Notes: a model not told the origin generated them from the letters alone. A stretch of 7,485 nucleotides of DNA from a bacterium (GCA_027487145.1 JAIYEC010000050.1:1-7485), one strand, 5' to 3'. Shown: positions 1 through 6,587, counted from the first letter of the stretch. Program-made: numbers and translations.

Positions 1-1
1 A

Positions 2-868
2 AACACAGAGCTTTCTCGCGCACTGGCTGAGTTTATGTTTAGTGACCCAGAAGCACTGATTCGAATTGATATGTCTGAGTTTATGGAGAAACACTCCGTT
101 TCTAAGATTATTGGTTCACCACCAGGCTATGTTGGACACGATGAAGGCGGAGGATTAACTGAGAAGATTCGTCGCCGACCGTACGCTGTCATCTTGCTCG
201 ATGAGGTTGAAAAGGCTCATCCTGATGTATTTAACGTCCTGCTTCAGGTACTTGATTCAGGACATCTTACCGATGCTAAGGGTCGCAAGGTGAACTTCAA
301 AAACACAGTCATTATTATGACTTCAAACATTGGTTCAGAGCATATCGATCGTATGTCAAACTTTGGTTTTTCTCATGACCATGGTGAAAACGCTCAATAC
401 ATTCAGGCTAAGGATAAAGTAATGGAGAGTTTGAAACACTTCTTCCGTCCAGAATTCCTTAACCGTCTTGATGAAATCATTGTATTTGATCTTCTTACCC
501 CAGAGGTAATTGCTGACATCGTTGATATCCAGATGAAAGATGTCATTAAGCGACTTGAAAAGAAGGAGATTAAACTTTCAGTCACTGATGATGTCCTCAA
601 ATATCTGGCTAAAGAAGGGTATGATCCGAAGTTTGGGGCTCGACCACTTCGTCGTGTGATTCAAAGTAAGATTCTTACCCCACTTGCAAACATGATGGTA
701 GGTGAGGGGATGCTTCAAGGAGGTAGTGTAAAAGTGTCAATGAAAAAAGATAAAACAAACACTGATGCACCTGAATTAGATTTTGAAGTCAAAAAATCTG
801 CCAAAATTAAAGCAGTCCTCCCTGATGAGGAAAAGAAACCTAAGAAGAAAGAAGTAGTGACAGTATAA
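2..868 (+). CDS. clpC: Clp AAA+ ATPase, C-terminal part (ClpC/ClpB type; 5' end outside window)
   Basis: This is the second ATPase domain and C-terminal D2-small domain of a Hsp100 unfoldase, a cytoplasmic hexamer that threads proteins through its pore using ATP. The frame is open from base 2, and Met at 35 is internal. Visible motifs are the pore loop GYVG (125-136), Walker B ILLDE (191-205), sensor-1 Asn in MTSN (326-328), the arginine finger in EFLNR (464-466) and sensor-2 GAR (635-643). A Phe-Gly-Phe tripeptide (362-370) sits where ClpC proteins carry the ClpP-docking loop and ClpB has none. That favours a protease partner, although the IVDIQ and GYDPKFGARPLRR stretches also resemble ClpB. 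The tail after about 745 is Lys-rich and family-atypical. At the left edge the residue expected to be the Walker A lysine reads Asn. Family certain; ClpC versus ClpB less so. Confidence 0.93.
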   Translation, partial: NTELSRALAEFMFSDPEALIRIDMSEFMEKHSVSKIIGSPPGYVGHDEGGGLTEKIRRRPYAVILLDEVEKAHPDVFNVLLQVLDSGHLTDAKGRKVNFKNTVIIMTSNIGSEHIDRMSNFGFSHDHGENAQYIQAKDKVMESLKHFFRPEFLNRLDEIIVFDLLTPEVIADIVDIQMKDVIKRLEKKEIKLSVTDDVLKYLAKEGYDPKFGARPLRRVIQSKILTPLANMMVGEGMLQGGSVKVSMKKDKTNTDAPELDFEVKKSAKIKAVLPDEEKKPKKKEVVTV

Positions 869-879
869 GCAGTGATCAA

Positions 880-914
880 AAAAGCCCGCCCTGGTAGACC
901 CGGGGCGGGCTTTT
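880..914. terminator. Rho-independent terminator, probably bidirectional
   Basis: GCCCGCCC (884-891) pairs with GGGCGGGC (903-910) around an 11-base loop, flanked by A's on the left and TTTT on the right. It lies 12 bp after the clp stop codon. Read on the other strand it is followed by six T's, so it can also end the convergent lipoprotein gene. Confidence 0.9.
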
Positions 915-920
915 GTTTGT

Positions 921-960
921 CGATGCGAAGAAAGCTTATGTTTTTTTCTTCAGCGCATCG
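921..960. repeat. Inverted repeat overlapping the lipoprotein stop codon
   Basis: CGATGCGAAGAAA (921-933) pairs with TTTCTT (945-950) plus CGCATCG (954-960), leaving a three-base bulge. It spans the last codons and stop of the - strand lipoprotein gene and sits just beside the 880-914 terminator. There is no clean T-run directly behind it on either strand, so it is more likely a 3'-end stabilising hairpin than an independent terminator. Confidence 0.6.
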
Positions 961-1424
961 TTGATGTGGTTCCGCATAGTGCCGTACAGGAAGGCGGTGT
1001 CTTCTTCCGAGGTTGGAATCTGTTCGCGCCAGGCAAACAGCGTCTTGCTGCTCTGCTTCTTCGCTTCAGAGAGAAGCCAATTCTCAAGTGCCCGCTGATA
1101 CGCCATGGCTTTGAGGCTGGTGACCTTGCCGTCTTTCAGTTCAGCCTTGAAGCTCTGGAGGCCGGCTTCGAAGCTTTTGATTTCGATCAGCTCGGACATC
1201 CTTGTTGCGCATGATCCCCAGATTTTCTTGTCCTTGGGGTCTGTAGCATACGGCTTGACGCCGGTGCAGACTGCTTCGGCGTCTGCCAAGGTGGAGGCGT
1301 TTTCGAGCTGAGCAGTGCGAGGATCGATCGCCTCAACCGCTTTTGCGGGCGGAGGTTGTTCGGTCTCGCTACAGGCAGAAAGAGCCAAAAGAGCTCCGAC
1401 TGCAAACATTAATCGCCGTACCAT
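936..1424 (-). CDS. Small predicted lipoprotein, GC-rich, function unknown
   Basis: A 162-residue protein. The N-terminus has Arg3/Arg4, a hydrophobic core and an LSAC lipobox with Cys18, so it should be lipid-anchored on the outer face of the cytoplasmic membrane, or in an outer membrane if the donor had one. A Pro/Ala-rich linker follows (residues 23-35). The rest looks helical, with Cys53 and Cys72 as a possible disulfide. I recognise no family. The ATG at 1424 was chosen over upstream GTG/ATG codons because AAGGAGA lies 7 bases before it and the signal sequence begins there; the frame stays open to 1499 but that extension would bury the signal. Two 60-base lines counted by eye are 55% and 63% GC, well above the flanking genes. 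It converges with clp and ends 21 bp from that gene's terminator. Foreign origin is an inference. Confidence 0.8.
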   Translation of the reverse strand: MVRRLMFAVGALLALSACSETEQPPPAKAVEAIDPRTAQLENASTLADAEAVCTGVKPYATDPKDKKIWGSCATRMSELIEIKSFEAGLQSFKAELKDGKVTSLKAMAYQRALENWLLSEAKKQSSKTLFAWREQIPTSEEDTAFLYGTMRNHINDALKKKT

Positions 1425-1431
1425 GGGCGGG

Positions 1432-1438
1432 TCTCCTT
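1432..1438 (-). promoter_or_regulatory. Strong Shine-Dalgarno of the lipoprotein gene
   Basis: AAGGAGA on the - strand, with a 7-base spacer to the ATG at 1424. This decides the start codon. Confidence 0.85.
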
Positions 1439-1471
1439 TCAGGAAAAGGGACCAAGAGCGGTCCGCTTTTA

Positions 1472-1499
1472 AGAGTAGTATGTCCTTGAATAATGTCAA
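1472..1499 (-). promoter_or_regulatory. Candidate sigma70-type promoter of the lipoprotein gene
   Basis: A perfect -35 box TTGACA (1499-1494), a 16-base spacer and a weak -10 TACTCT (1477-1472). Between the predicted start site and the ATG lie GGACC/GGTCC (1449-1453 with 1460-1464) and the overlapping palindrome AGCGG-T-CCGCT (1457-1467 on the + strand), which could be a leader hairpin or an operator. The -10 is poor, so the call rests on the -35. Confidence 0.4.
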
Positions 1500-1521
1500 T
1501 TAGTGTCTGAAAGTCGGGTCT

Positions 1522-2547
1522 CTACTCAGCAATAAGTGAAGTAGCCAGATCCCAGATTTCTGGTTGGTTGTGCTTTGTCTTCATCCAGTACCACCATTCA
1601 GCACCCCAGAAGTAGTAGGAGCTTAGTCCAGCTTGGCGAGCAAAATCTACATTCTCCACAAATAGCTCAGGATTCATTGATTGTGCTTGGATTTCAAGTT
1701 TAGATTCTGCCAAGGGCTTCGCTGTCCACGGTTCAGCTTGGAGCTCAATATTAATAACCGGTTTGTTGTATCGTTGCTGAATGTACGTTGCTTTAGCAGA
1801 ATAAAATTGCGGTGCCAGGAAGGTGTAGGGGTTAATTCCAAAAGTTTCTTCGGTCGAGTTGTAGGTACTTCGGTACATAGTAATACCGACAATATCTGCG
1901 AGTTCTGCGGCGGTGGTCCAGTCTGATAGTTCACCCGATTCGCTCACGATGATTTTTCGAGAACGGTCGATATCTCGTACTGCTTCAATTTCTTTGGCAA
2001 CACGACGCTCACTATCTTCGTAGTACCAGTCAGGACACGTCCCAAACTCTAGAAATGGTTCATTTTCAATTTGCCAATACGTAACTGCTTTTGAGTCTTT
2101 GTATCGAAAGGCGAGCGTACGTACGTATTGAATAATTTCTTGATCACGTTCTTCAGGAGGGATAGATAAAAACCACTCAGGGGTGTGACACTCTGGCCAA
2201 CGACCTGTCTTCATTCCGATAACTAGAATTAGCTCAACGTCGTTTTTTTCTGCTTCGGCTACTTGGTAGTCAAGGGTAGAGAAGTCATAAACGTTGTTTT
2301 GAACCTCGGTTGCGTTCCAGTTGGTGTGGATTTTGATGTGTTTTGCTCCAAGCTCCTTAATGATGGCGTCGTAGGTTTCTTCAGCGTCAAGTCCAAGGTA
2401 TTCAGCTTGGCTCGCTGAGAAGTTTACGCCCCAATCAGTGTGGTACTCAGCTTCTGATGTGTGGAACCAGAAAAAAAGCGGTATTGCTACAAATACGCTT
2501 GAAATGACACCGAATAGGGAAAAGTGGAAAGTTTTTTTCTTTAACAT
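1522..2547 (-). CDS. Exported glycoside hydrolase, TIM-barrel, clan GH-A-like
   Basis: A 341-residue protein. It has a basic N-terminus (MLKKK), one hydrophobic segment (about residues 8-28) acting as signal or anchor, then a single catalytic barrel. The clan GH-A signature is visible: WQIENEP places a candidate acid/base at Glu163, and INIELQAEPW, in the position of the late barrel strand, gives a candidate nucleophile at Glu268 (Glu272 is an alternative). The tail is rich in aromatics (WGAEWWYWMK), typical of a sugar-binding cleft. The exact GH family (GH5, GH39 or GH42-like) and substrate cannot be read from sequence alone. ATG 2547 was chosen because it begins the signal sequence and has GGAGA 11 bases upstream; the open frame to 2820 overlaps the divergent GH3 gene and is not protein-like. 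It is transcribed divergently from the GH3 beta-glucosidase. Confidence 0.85.
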   Translation of the reverse strand: MLKKKTFHFSLFGVISSVFVAIPLFFWFHTSEAEYHTDWGVNFSASQAEYLGLDAEETYDAIIKELGAKHIKIHTNWNATEVQNNVYDFSTLDYQVAEAEKNDVELILVIGMKTGRWPECHTPEWFLSIPPEERDQEIIQYVRTLAFRYKDSKAVTYWQIENEPFLEFGTCPDWYYEDSERRVAKEIEAVRDIDRSRKIIVSESGELSDWTTAAELADIVGITMYRSTYNSTEETFGINPYTFLAPQFYSAKATYIQQRYNKPVINIELQAEPWTAKPLAESKLEIQAQSMNPELFVENVDFARQAGLSSYYFWGAEWWYWMKTKHNQPEIWDLATSLIAE

Positions 2548-2650
2548 GGGAAGAAAAATCTCCAGGATAATAACATAAAAATGCATTTTGGCAATAATGA
2601 TGATGTGAGAGCTTGCAACTCTATAGCTAGCAAAAGTCGATACAGCTTGG
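2548..2650. promoter_or_regulatory. Divergent intergenic region between the two glycosidase genes
   Basis: Leftward candidate: TTGCCA (2594-2589), 16-base spacer, TATTAT (2572-2567), with GGAGA (2563-2559) before the ATG; the -10 lies very close to the ribosome site, so the assignment is weak. Rightward candidate: a -10 TATACT just inside the next frame (2654-2659) with no convincing -35. TTGCAA (2613-2618) and TAGCTA (2624-2629) are small palindromes that could bind a shared regulator. No long operator repeat is visible. Confidence 0.3.
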
Positions 2651-4573
2651 GTGTATACTGTGTGGGTGAGGAGTAAAACTTCATTCAAGCTACTCATATC
2701 GCTCCTACTACTTACTATTTCATTAGGTGGTTTTTTTATATTCATTATGTTTACAAGTTTGTTTGATGCAAAACCTGTTACACAAGTACCCCTGCAAACC
2801 ACGTTGTATAGAGATACCAAACAATCAATTGACGCTCGAGTACAAGATCTTTTGTCGCAGATGACTCTTAAAGAAAAGATTGGACAAATGGCCCTTGTTG
2901 AGAAAAACAGTATCAGAGAACCAGATGATATTGCGAGGTATCACCTCGGTGGGTTGTTAAGCGGGGCTGGAGCTAAACCAGAGGAAAACACACCTCAGGG
3001 ATGGAAGGATATGATTGACGGATACCAAGAAAGAGCGAGTCAGTCACGGTTAGGTATTCCGCTTTTGTATGGTGCCGACGCTATTCATGGGCACGCGCTG
3101 GTAGAGGGGGCAACAGTGTTTCCGCATGCGATTGGTCTGGGTGCGACTAATAATCCAGGATTGGTAAAAACTATTGCCTACGCTACCGCACAGGATATGA
3201 AAGCAACTGGAGTAAATTGGAATTTCTCTCCCAATCTTGATGTGCCTCAAGATATTCGTTGGGGAAGAGTGTATGAAGCATTTTCTGATGATCCAGAGCG
3301 CGTCTCTGTCCTTGGTGCAGCTTACCTTCGTGGACTTCAAGACGGTGGCAGCGCTAACAATGTTTTTGTTCTCGCAACTCCGAAGCATTATCTTGGTCTG
3401 GGATCAATGGTCTGGGGAACATCAAAGAATAAAAATTATCAGATCGACCAGGGGGTTACTCCCGATAACGCAGAGTTGCTTCAGAGTGTTTATCTGCCAC
3501 CGTTTAAAGAAGCGGTTGATGCGGGTGCACTCAGTATTATGGTTGGGCTTAATACATGGGGAGACGAGAGAATTATTTTTCAAAAAGACCTACTCACTAC
3601 AGCGCTGAAAGAAGACGTGGGCTTTAAAGGATTTTTGGTATCAGACTGGTATGGCGTACACGAAGGTCAGAGACATAAATTCTGGGCTACAGTGCGTGCG
3701 ATTAATGCCGGAGTTGATATGGTGATGCTGCCGTTTGATTACGAAGAGTTTGTGAGTCATGTGACATGGGCAAACCGGCTTGGTCTTATTTCTGATGAAC
3801 GGATTGATGATGCGGTGGGGAGGATTTTGTATGCCAAATTCTCCCTTGGGTTATTTGATGAAGTGACAGAAAATAAAACAAATAGTGCCTCGTTTACCAA
3901 TCATGCAGCGCTGGCTCAAGATGCGGTGGCTCAGTCGCTGGTGTTACTTAAAAATGAAAGTAGCGTGTTACCAATTTCCCAGACAATTTCTCATGTCAGA
4001 GTAGCGGGAAGTTCGGCAGATAACGTAGGGAGACAGATGGGTGCGTGGAGTATTGAATGGCAGGGTGTTGATGGTAACTGGGTACCAAACGGTACTTCAA
4101 TCCTTGAGGGTATAAAAGAGAAAGCTGGTCCACAAACAGTCGTTGAATACAGTGAAACGGGTGATTTTCCTCAAGGAGACAAAAAAGCACCACTTGGTAT
4201 TGCGGTGGTGGGTGAAAGTCCATATGCGGAAGGGTGGGGGGATACTATGCATCCGATTCTCAGCGATGCTGATCGGGAAGCAATTAAACGACTACAATCA
4301 AGTTGTGACAAGGTTGTGGTGGTAATCGTATCAGGCAGACCGCTTCTCATTGAAAATGAAGTGACATCATTTGATGGGCTGGTGGCTGCCTGGCTTCCCG
4401 GTACTGAAGGCGGTGGTGTAGCTGATGTACTGTTTGGCAGTAAACCATTTACAGGTACCCTGCCACTACCGTGGCCTCGTCGTACTGAACAGCTTCCGAT
4501 TACTACAGAAGGTGTTACGTCCGACGGGACACCGGTGTTGTTCCCGCGCTCATTTGGATTGCAATACGAGTAA
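2651..4573 (+). CDS. GH3 beta-glucosidase / exo-beta-glucanase, exported (barley ExoI type)
   Basis: Retaining enzyme releasing glucose from non-reducing ends of beta-glucans or cello-oligosaccharides. It is 640 residues from GTG 2651: a hydrophobic signal or anchor (about residues 13-33), the GH3 barrel domain (about 55-400) and the GH3 C-terminal sandwich (about 425-640). Motifs follow plant exo-glucanase order: YGADAIHG (Asp143), RWGR (Arg203), KH (Lys245-His246) and VSDW with nucleophile Asp332. GAWSIEWQ (Trp466) and VVGESPYAEG (Glu522 or Glu527) lie where ExoI has its clamping Trp and acid/base. No fibronectin-type tail follows. The start is uncertain: GTG 2651, 2660 and 2666 all keep the signal and none has a Shine-Dalgarno; TATACT at 2654-2659 would make GTG 2666 leaderless (giving MRSKTSFKLL). 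ATG 2747 would delete the signal. Family assignment is firm; natural substrate is inferred. Confidence 0.95.
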   Translation: MYTVWVRSKTSFKLLISLLLLTISLGGFFIFIMFTSLFDAKPVTQVPLQTTLYRDTKQSIDARVQDLLSQMTLKEKIGQMALVEKNSIREPDDIARYHLGGLLSGAGAKPEENTPQGWKDMIDGYQERASQSRLGIPLLYGADAIHGHALVEGATVFPHAIGLGATNNPGLVKTIAYATAQDMKATGVNWNFSPNLDVPQDIRWGRVYEAFSDDPERVSVLGAAYLRGLQDGGSANNVFVLATPKHYLGLGSMVWGTSKNKNYQIDQGVTPDNAELLQSVYLPPFKEAVDAGALSIMVGLNTWGDERIIFQKDLLTTALKEDVGFKGFLVSDWYGVHEGQRHKFWATVRAINAGVDMVMLPFDYEEFVSHVTWANRLGLISDERIDDAVGRILYAKFSLGLFDEVTENKTNSASFTNHAALAQDAVAQSLVLLKNESSVLPISQTISHVRVAGSSADNVGRQMGAWSIEWQGVDGNWVPNGTSILEGIKEKAGPQTVVEYSETGDFPQGDKKAPLGIAVVGESPYAEGWGDTMHPILSDADREAIKRLQSSCDKVVVVIVSGRPLLIENEVTSFDGLVAAWLPGTEGGGVADVLFGSKPFTGTLPLPWPRRTEQLPITTEGVTSDGTPVLFPRSFGLQYE

Positions 4574-4623
4574 TATATTTGCCTACAAGTGAAAAGATGT
4601 CTGGGCCTGAGTGAGTTTCAAGC

Positions 4624-4652
4624 AAAACGCCCCCGTACAGGTACGGGGGCGT
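4624..4652 (-). terminator. Rho-independent terminator with 12-bp perfect stem
   Basis: ACGCCCCCGTAC (4627-4638) is perfectly complementary to GTACGGGGGCGT (4641-4652), with two bases between, so the innermost pairs must open. On the - strand it is followed by TTTTGCTT, ending the membrane-protein gene at 4680. On the + strand there is no T-run directly behind it, but it may still stop GH3 transcripts. Confidence 0.8.
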
Positions 4653-4679
4653 GGGCATTCTTTAGGACAGCAAATTGCG

Positions 4680-5162
4680 TCATGTGTATCGGGTCAGGAT
4701 ACCCGCTGCAGTAAGCTTTGAGGTCCAGATGTGGTGCTTTTCTGTGATCTCTGACCACCGTCTAAGCTCATCGAGATCAACTCCGTCCTCTTGACATCTC
4801 TGCTTGATGTACGGCAAAGCCTGTTCTTCAGCCTGTCTTATGGCATCAGACCGTTCACGATCGTGTTTGGTGGCCAGGTTGGAATGTCTTACGCTAATAT
4901 AGCCACCAAACAGAGCCAAACAGACTACTGCCCACACACAAAATGCAACAAAGAGTGCGAATGTTTCTATGGGAGAAAGTCTTGAAATGAATATCAATAG
5001 CACAACAGCTGCAGCACCGTATTTTTCAATTGGGTGTAAACCGTTTGGAAAATCCGGAAAAGGCTCATGATATTTCGCTGGCGCGTAGGTCGTCCACTTT
5101 GCTTGATCTTCTTCCAGAATTTTCAGATAGGTTACAGCTTTTCCGATCAATACATGGTCCAT
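4680..5162 (-). CDS. Small membrane protein with two predicted helices, function unknown
   Basis: A 160-residue protein I do not recognise. Residues 1-47 are soluble, Pro/Tyr-rich around 26-45. A hydrophobic stretch (about 49-60, short) and a second one (about 65-91) are separated by Arg-Leu-Ser-Pro and form a probable hairpin, so both ends would lie on the same side. Residues 92-160 are highly charged and probably helical, with possible coiled coil around 93-125. ATG 5162 is preferred over the GTG directly before it (5165) because AAGGAGA is then 6 bases away. The gene has its own promoter (TTGACA/TATATT) and its own terminator, so it looks monocistronic. It ends in TGA, evidence that TGA is a stop in this organism. 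No neighbour suggests a role. Confidence 0.78.
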   Translation of the reverse strand: MDHVLIGKAVTYLKILEEDQAKWTTYAPAKYHEPFPDFPNGLHPIEKYGAAAVVLLIFISRLSPIETFALFVAFCVWAVVCLALFGGYISVRHSNLATKHDRERSDAIRQAEEQALPYIKQRCQEDGVDLDELRRWSEITEKHHIWTSKLTAAGILTRYT

Positions 5163-5168
5163 CACAGG

Positions 5169-5175
5169 TCTCCTT
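5169..5175 (-). promoter_or_regulatory. Strong Shine-Dalgarno of the two-helix membrane protein
   Basis: AAGGAGA on the - strand, 6 bases before ATG 5162 and only 3 before the alternative GTG 5165, which favours the ATG. Confidence 0.8.
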
Positions 5176-5206
5176 GTGCAAGGATTGTAAAAAAGCGTCT
5201 CATCTC

Positions 5207-5234
5207 AATATATACCTATATAGCCTGATGTCAA
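5207..5234 (-). promoter_or_regulatory. Sigma70-type promoter of the two-helix membrane protein
   Basis: TTGACA (5234-5229), 16-base spacer, TATATT (5212-5207). The predicted transcript starts near 5200, giving a leader of about 38 bases that contains the AAGGAGA site. This is the best-matching promoter in the window. Confidence 0.7.
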
Positions 5235-5250
5235 AATCTTACTTACTTTA

Positions 5251-5340
5251 GCATACATCAGAAAATCACCAAAGGTGCCCTAATCTCTAATGTGCACCGA
5301 GTTGGAGCAGTTTCGACACTTTTGTCTAAATTAGAAAAAG
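5251..5340 (-). repeat. Diverged copy of the tRNA-tail/terminator unit
   Basis: It carries the same order of parts as the unit at 6671-6729: a CACC-AAA-GGTG hairpin (5267-5277), then CTAATCTCTAATGTGC, then a decayed GC arm ending in TTTCGAC. About four of five bases match the 6680-6715 stretch by eye alignment. A separate exact 13-base match, AAATTAGAAAAAG, occurs at 5328-5340 and 6670-6682 (one-base ambiguity in a poly-A edge). On the - strand the hairpin is followed by ATTTTCT and lies downstream of the gene ending at 5376, so it may act as its weak terminator. Confidence 0.55.
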
Positions 5341-5375
5341 TTCAGGTTCCGTACAGCCAGTCAAGATATACTAAT

Positions 5376-6032
5376 TTATTTAGCTGCTGAAAATTCAGCG
5401 ATAGTCCGATAGTTGGTGGCGGCAGCCCCCACAGTACCAATTGTAAGATATATTTCTGTTCCGTTACTAAATGTAATCTTCTTTATTTCAGATTCTGCCA
5501 ATTTCACACTGCTTCCGTTTATGGTGAGAATGATCCAACCTATTTCGTCTTTGTTATAACAAAACTTACTATTGCTCGTGCAGACTTTCTTGTCATAAGG
5601 AAAGTAATCTTTATCAAATTCGCTGTGCGCTTCTATCATTTGAATTAAAAGTTTATTTCCCTTTATAGTAATAAACTGATTTTTCTTATCACCCATATTG
5701 AGATCAATTGTGATAGGATTGTCGCCAAACAAATACCCATCTATTGAGCTATCAAACACAAGCCCGCCAACGACAGCTTCGCTTGTTACTTTCAAATTGT
5801 TTTTGAGTACTGAATCTGGTGGTGGATTGGAATTATTTACTGAAGAAGCCTTATTTACAGAATTGGAATTATTGGAGGGTGTTGAAGTCGCGGGAATTGC
5901 GGTAGTCGAAAAAGAATTAGTAGGCTTAGTTTCATCTTTATAGTAGTAAACGCCAGCACCACCAAGAACTACAATTAATACTATGAACAAAATGCTTACC
6001 AAAGAAGCAAAACTTCTCTGTAAATGCCTCAT
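5376..6032 (-). CDS. Membrane-anchored extracytoplasmic protein, function unknown
   Basis: A 218-residue protein. A short basic N-terminus (Arg2, Arg6) precedes one strong transmembrane helix (about 8-31) ending in GGAGVYYYKDE, a common layout for CPR surface proteins with the C-terminus outside. Residues 35-72 are a Ser/Thr/Asn/Pro linker. Residues 73-218 form a compact beta-rich domain with Cys151 and Cys158 in a short loop, a possible disulfide. No catalytic motif is recognised, and there is no pilin-type cleavage motif at the N-terminus. The gene is AT-rich (a 60-base line at 5641 counts 23% GC), unlike its neighbours. No Shine-Dalgarno precedes the ATG; instead TATAAT lies 8 bases upstream, so the transcript probably begins at or near the start codon. 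Confidence 0.8.
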   Translation of the reverse strand: MRHLQRSFASLVSILFIVLIVVLGGAGVYYYKDETKPTNSFSTTAIPATSTPSNNSNSVNKASSVNNSNPPPDSVLKNNLKVTSEAVVGGLVFDSSIDGYLFGDNPITIDLNMGDKKNQFITIKGNKLLIQMIEAHSEFDKDYFPYDKKVCTSNSKFCYNKDEIGWIILTINGSSVKLAESEIKKITFSNGTEIYLTIGTVGAAATNYRTIAEFSAAK

Positions 6033-6040
6033 ATACTAGA

Positions 6041-6046
6041 ATTATA
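6041..6046 (-). promoter_or_regulatory. -10 box directly upstream of the AT-rich surface-protein gene
   Basis: Perfect TATAAT on the - strand with 8 bases between it and the ATG at 6032. Transcription should begin within a base or two of the start codon, so the mRNA would be leaderless. No good -35 is seen 16-18 bases upstream. Confidence 0.55.
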
Positions 6047-6052
6047 TCTGCC

Positions 6053-6352
6053 CCTAACCTCTAATTACTTAAGTGTGGGGATAAGTCAACGTCGTTCCAA
6101 ATTGCAGAAATAAAGCTTCCTTCATTTCTAGTTCACCAAGCCATACAACTATGTTTTACGAGTACGATCACCCTGCGATAAGAACCAAAGTCGAACCTGC
6201 TGCTTTGAGGAAGATTAATAGTACAACCAGACATTGTTAGTACTTATCATTTTGTTTTTTACAACAAAGCCTGTGCTACTGAATGTATCTTACACCTAAG
6301 GCATAATGTATAGTTAAGTATTTGTAAAAAGTTCTTGTTCATACCAAATACA
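6053..6352. other. Non-coding stretch with nothing recognised
   Basis: About 300 bases of AT-rich DNA between the start of the surface-protein gene and the palindromic field. I see no protein-like frame, RNA gene, long repeat or clear promoter. The repeat field begins at its right edge. Confidence 0.5.
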
Positions 6353-6440
6353 GGTGTCGAAGTCTAATCCGCCTCCCAAAAAATAACCCTATGATATAGG
6401 GTTATTTTAAGTTCGTGCGCCGGGAGAGAATTTCGGTCAC
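6353..6440. repeat. tRNA-tail/terminator palindromic unit (degenerate copy)
   Basis: Left arm: a + strand tRNA-like 3' end, TCGAAGTCTAATCCGCCTCC plus C (6357-6377). Centre: an AT-flanked hairpin (6380-6408). Right arm: a - strand tRNA-like 3' end read on + as GCGCCGGGAG (6417-6426) followed by AGAATTTCGG. The order matches the better-preserved units at 6626-6729 and 6795-6899, but both arms are eroded. Confidence 0.6.
6380..6408. terminator. Bidirectional terminator-like hairpin, 13-bp stem
   Basis: AAAATAACCCTAT (6380-6392) pairs with ATAGGGTTATTTT (6396-6408) around GAT. The A-run on one side and T-run on the other make it a plausible terminator in both directions. No known gene ends right at it. 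Confidence 0.65.
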
Positions 6441-6511
6441 GAGTTACTAAGCTTTTTATTTCATTTCGCTCATAAAAATCTAAGTACTCTCTAATCTTAC
6501 AGATTCTGTCC

Positions 6512-6557
6512 ACTCATTGGATAGTTTCTTCGTAAGCTCAAAACTACCTCAATGAGT
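6512..6557. repeat. Inverted repeat with near-perfect 16/17-base arms
   Basis: ACTCATTGGATAGTTT (6512-6527) is complementary to AAACTACCTCAATGAGT (6541-6557) except for one extra base and one mismatch; the loop is 13 bases. It abuts the next hairpin at 6560. No coding function is seen. Confidence 0.7.
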
Positions 6558-6559
6558 CT

Positions 6560-6587
6560 TGAGAAATGGGCCCCAGCCCATTTCTCA
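6560..6587. repeat. Perfect 12-bp hairpin with 4-base loop
   Basis: TGAGAAATGGGC (6560-6571) pairs exactly with GCCCATTTCTCA (6576-6587). There is no T-run behind it on either strand, so it is not an obvious terminator. It belongs to the same dense palindromic block. Confidence 0.75.

Noticed and set aside
1425..1499. 25-residue N-terminal extension of the lipoprotein
   Set aside because: It would bury the lipoprotein signal, covers the predicted promoter, and the Shine-Dalgarno points to ATG 1424.
913..1503. Several + strand frames of 60-82 residues opposite the lipoprotein gene
   Set aside because: They are shadows of a GC-rich gene; none has a ribosome site or protein-like composition.
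2548..2820. N-terminal extension of the - strand glycosidase to 2820
   Set aside because: It would overlap the divergent GH3 gene, and the signal sequence begins at ATG 2547.
3050..3388. Antisense frame of 112 residues inside the GH3 gene
   Set aside because: The + strand frame has full GH3 motifs over this stretch; the antisense product has no recognisable features.
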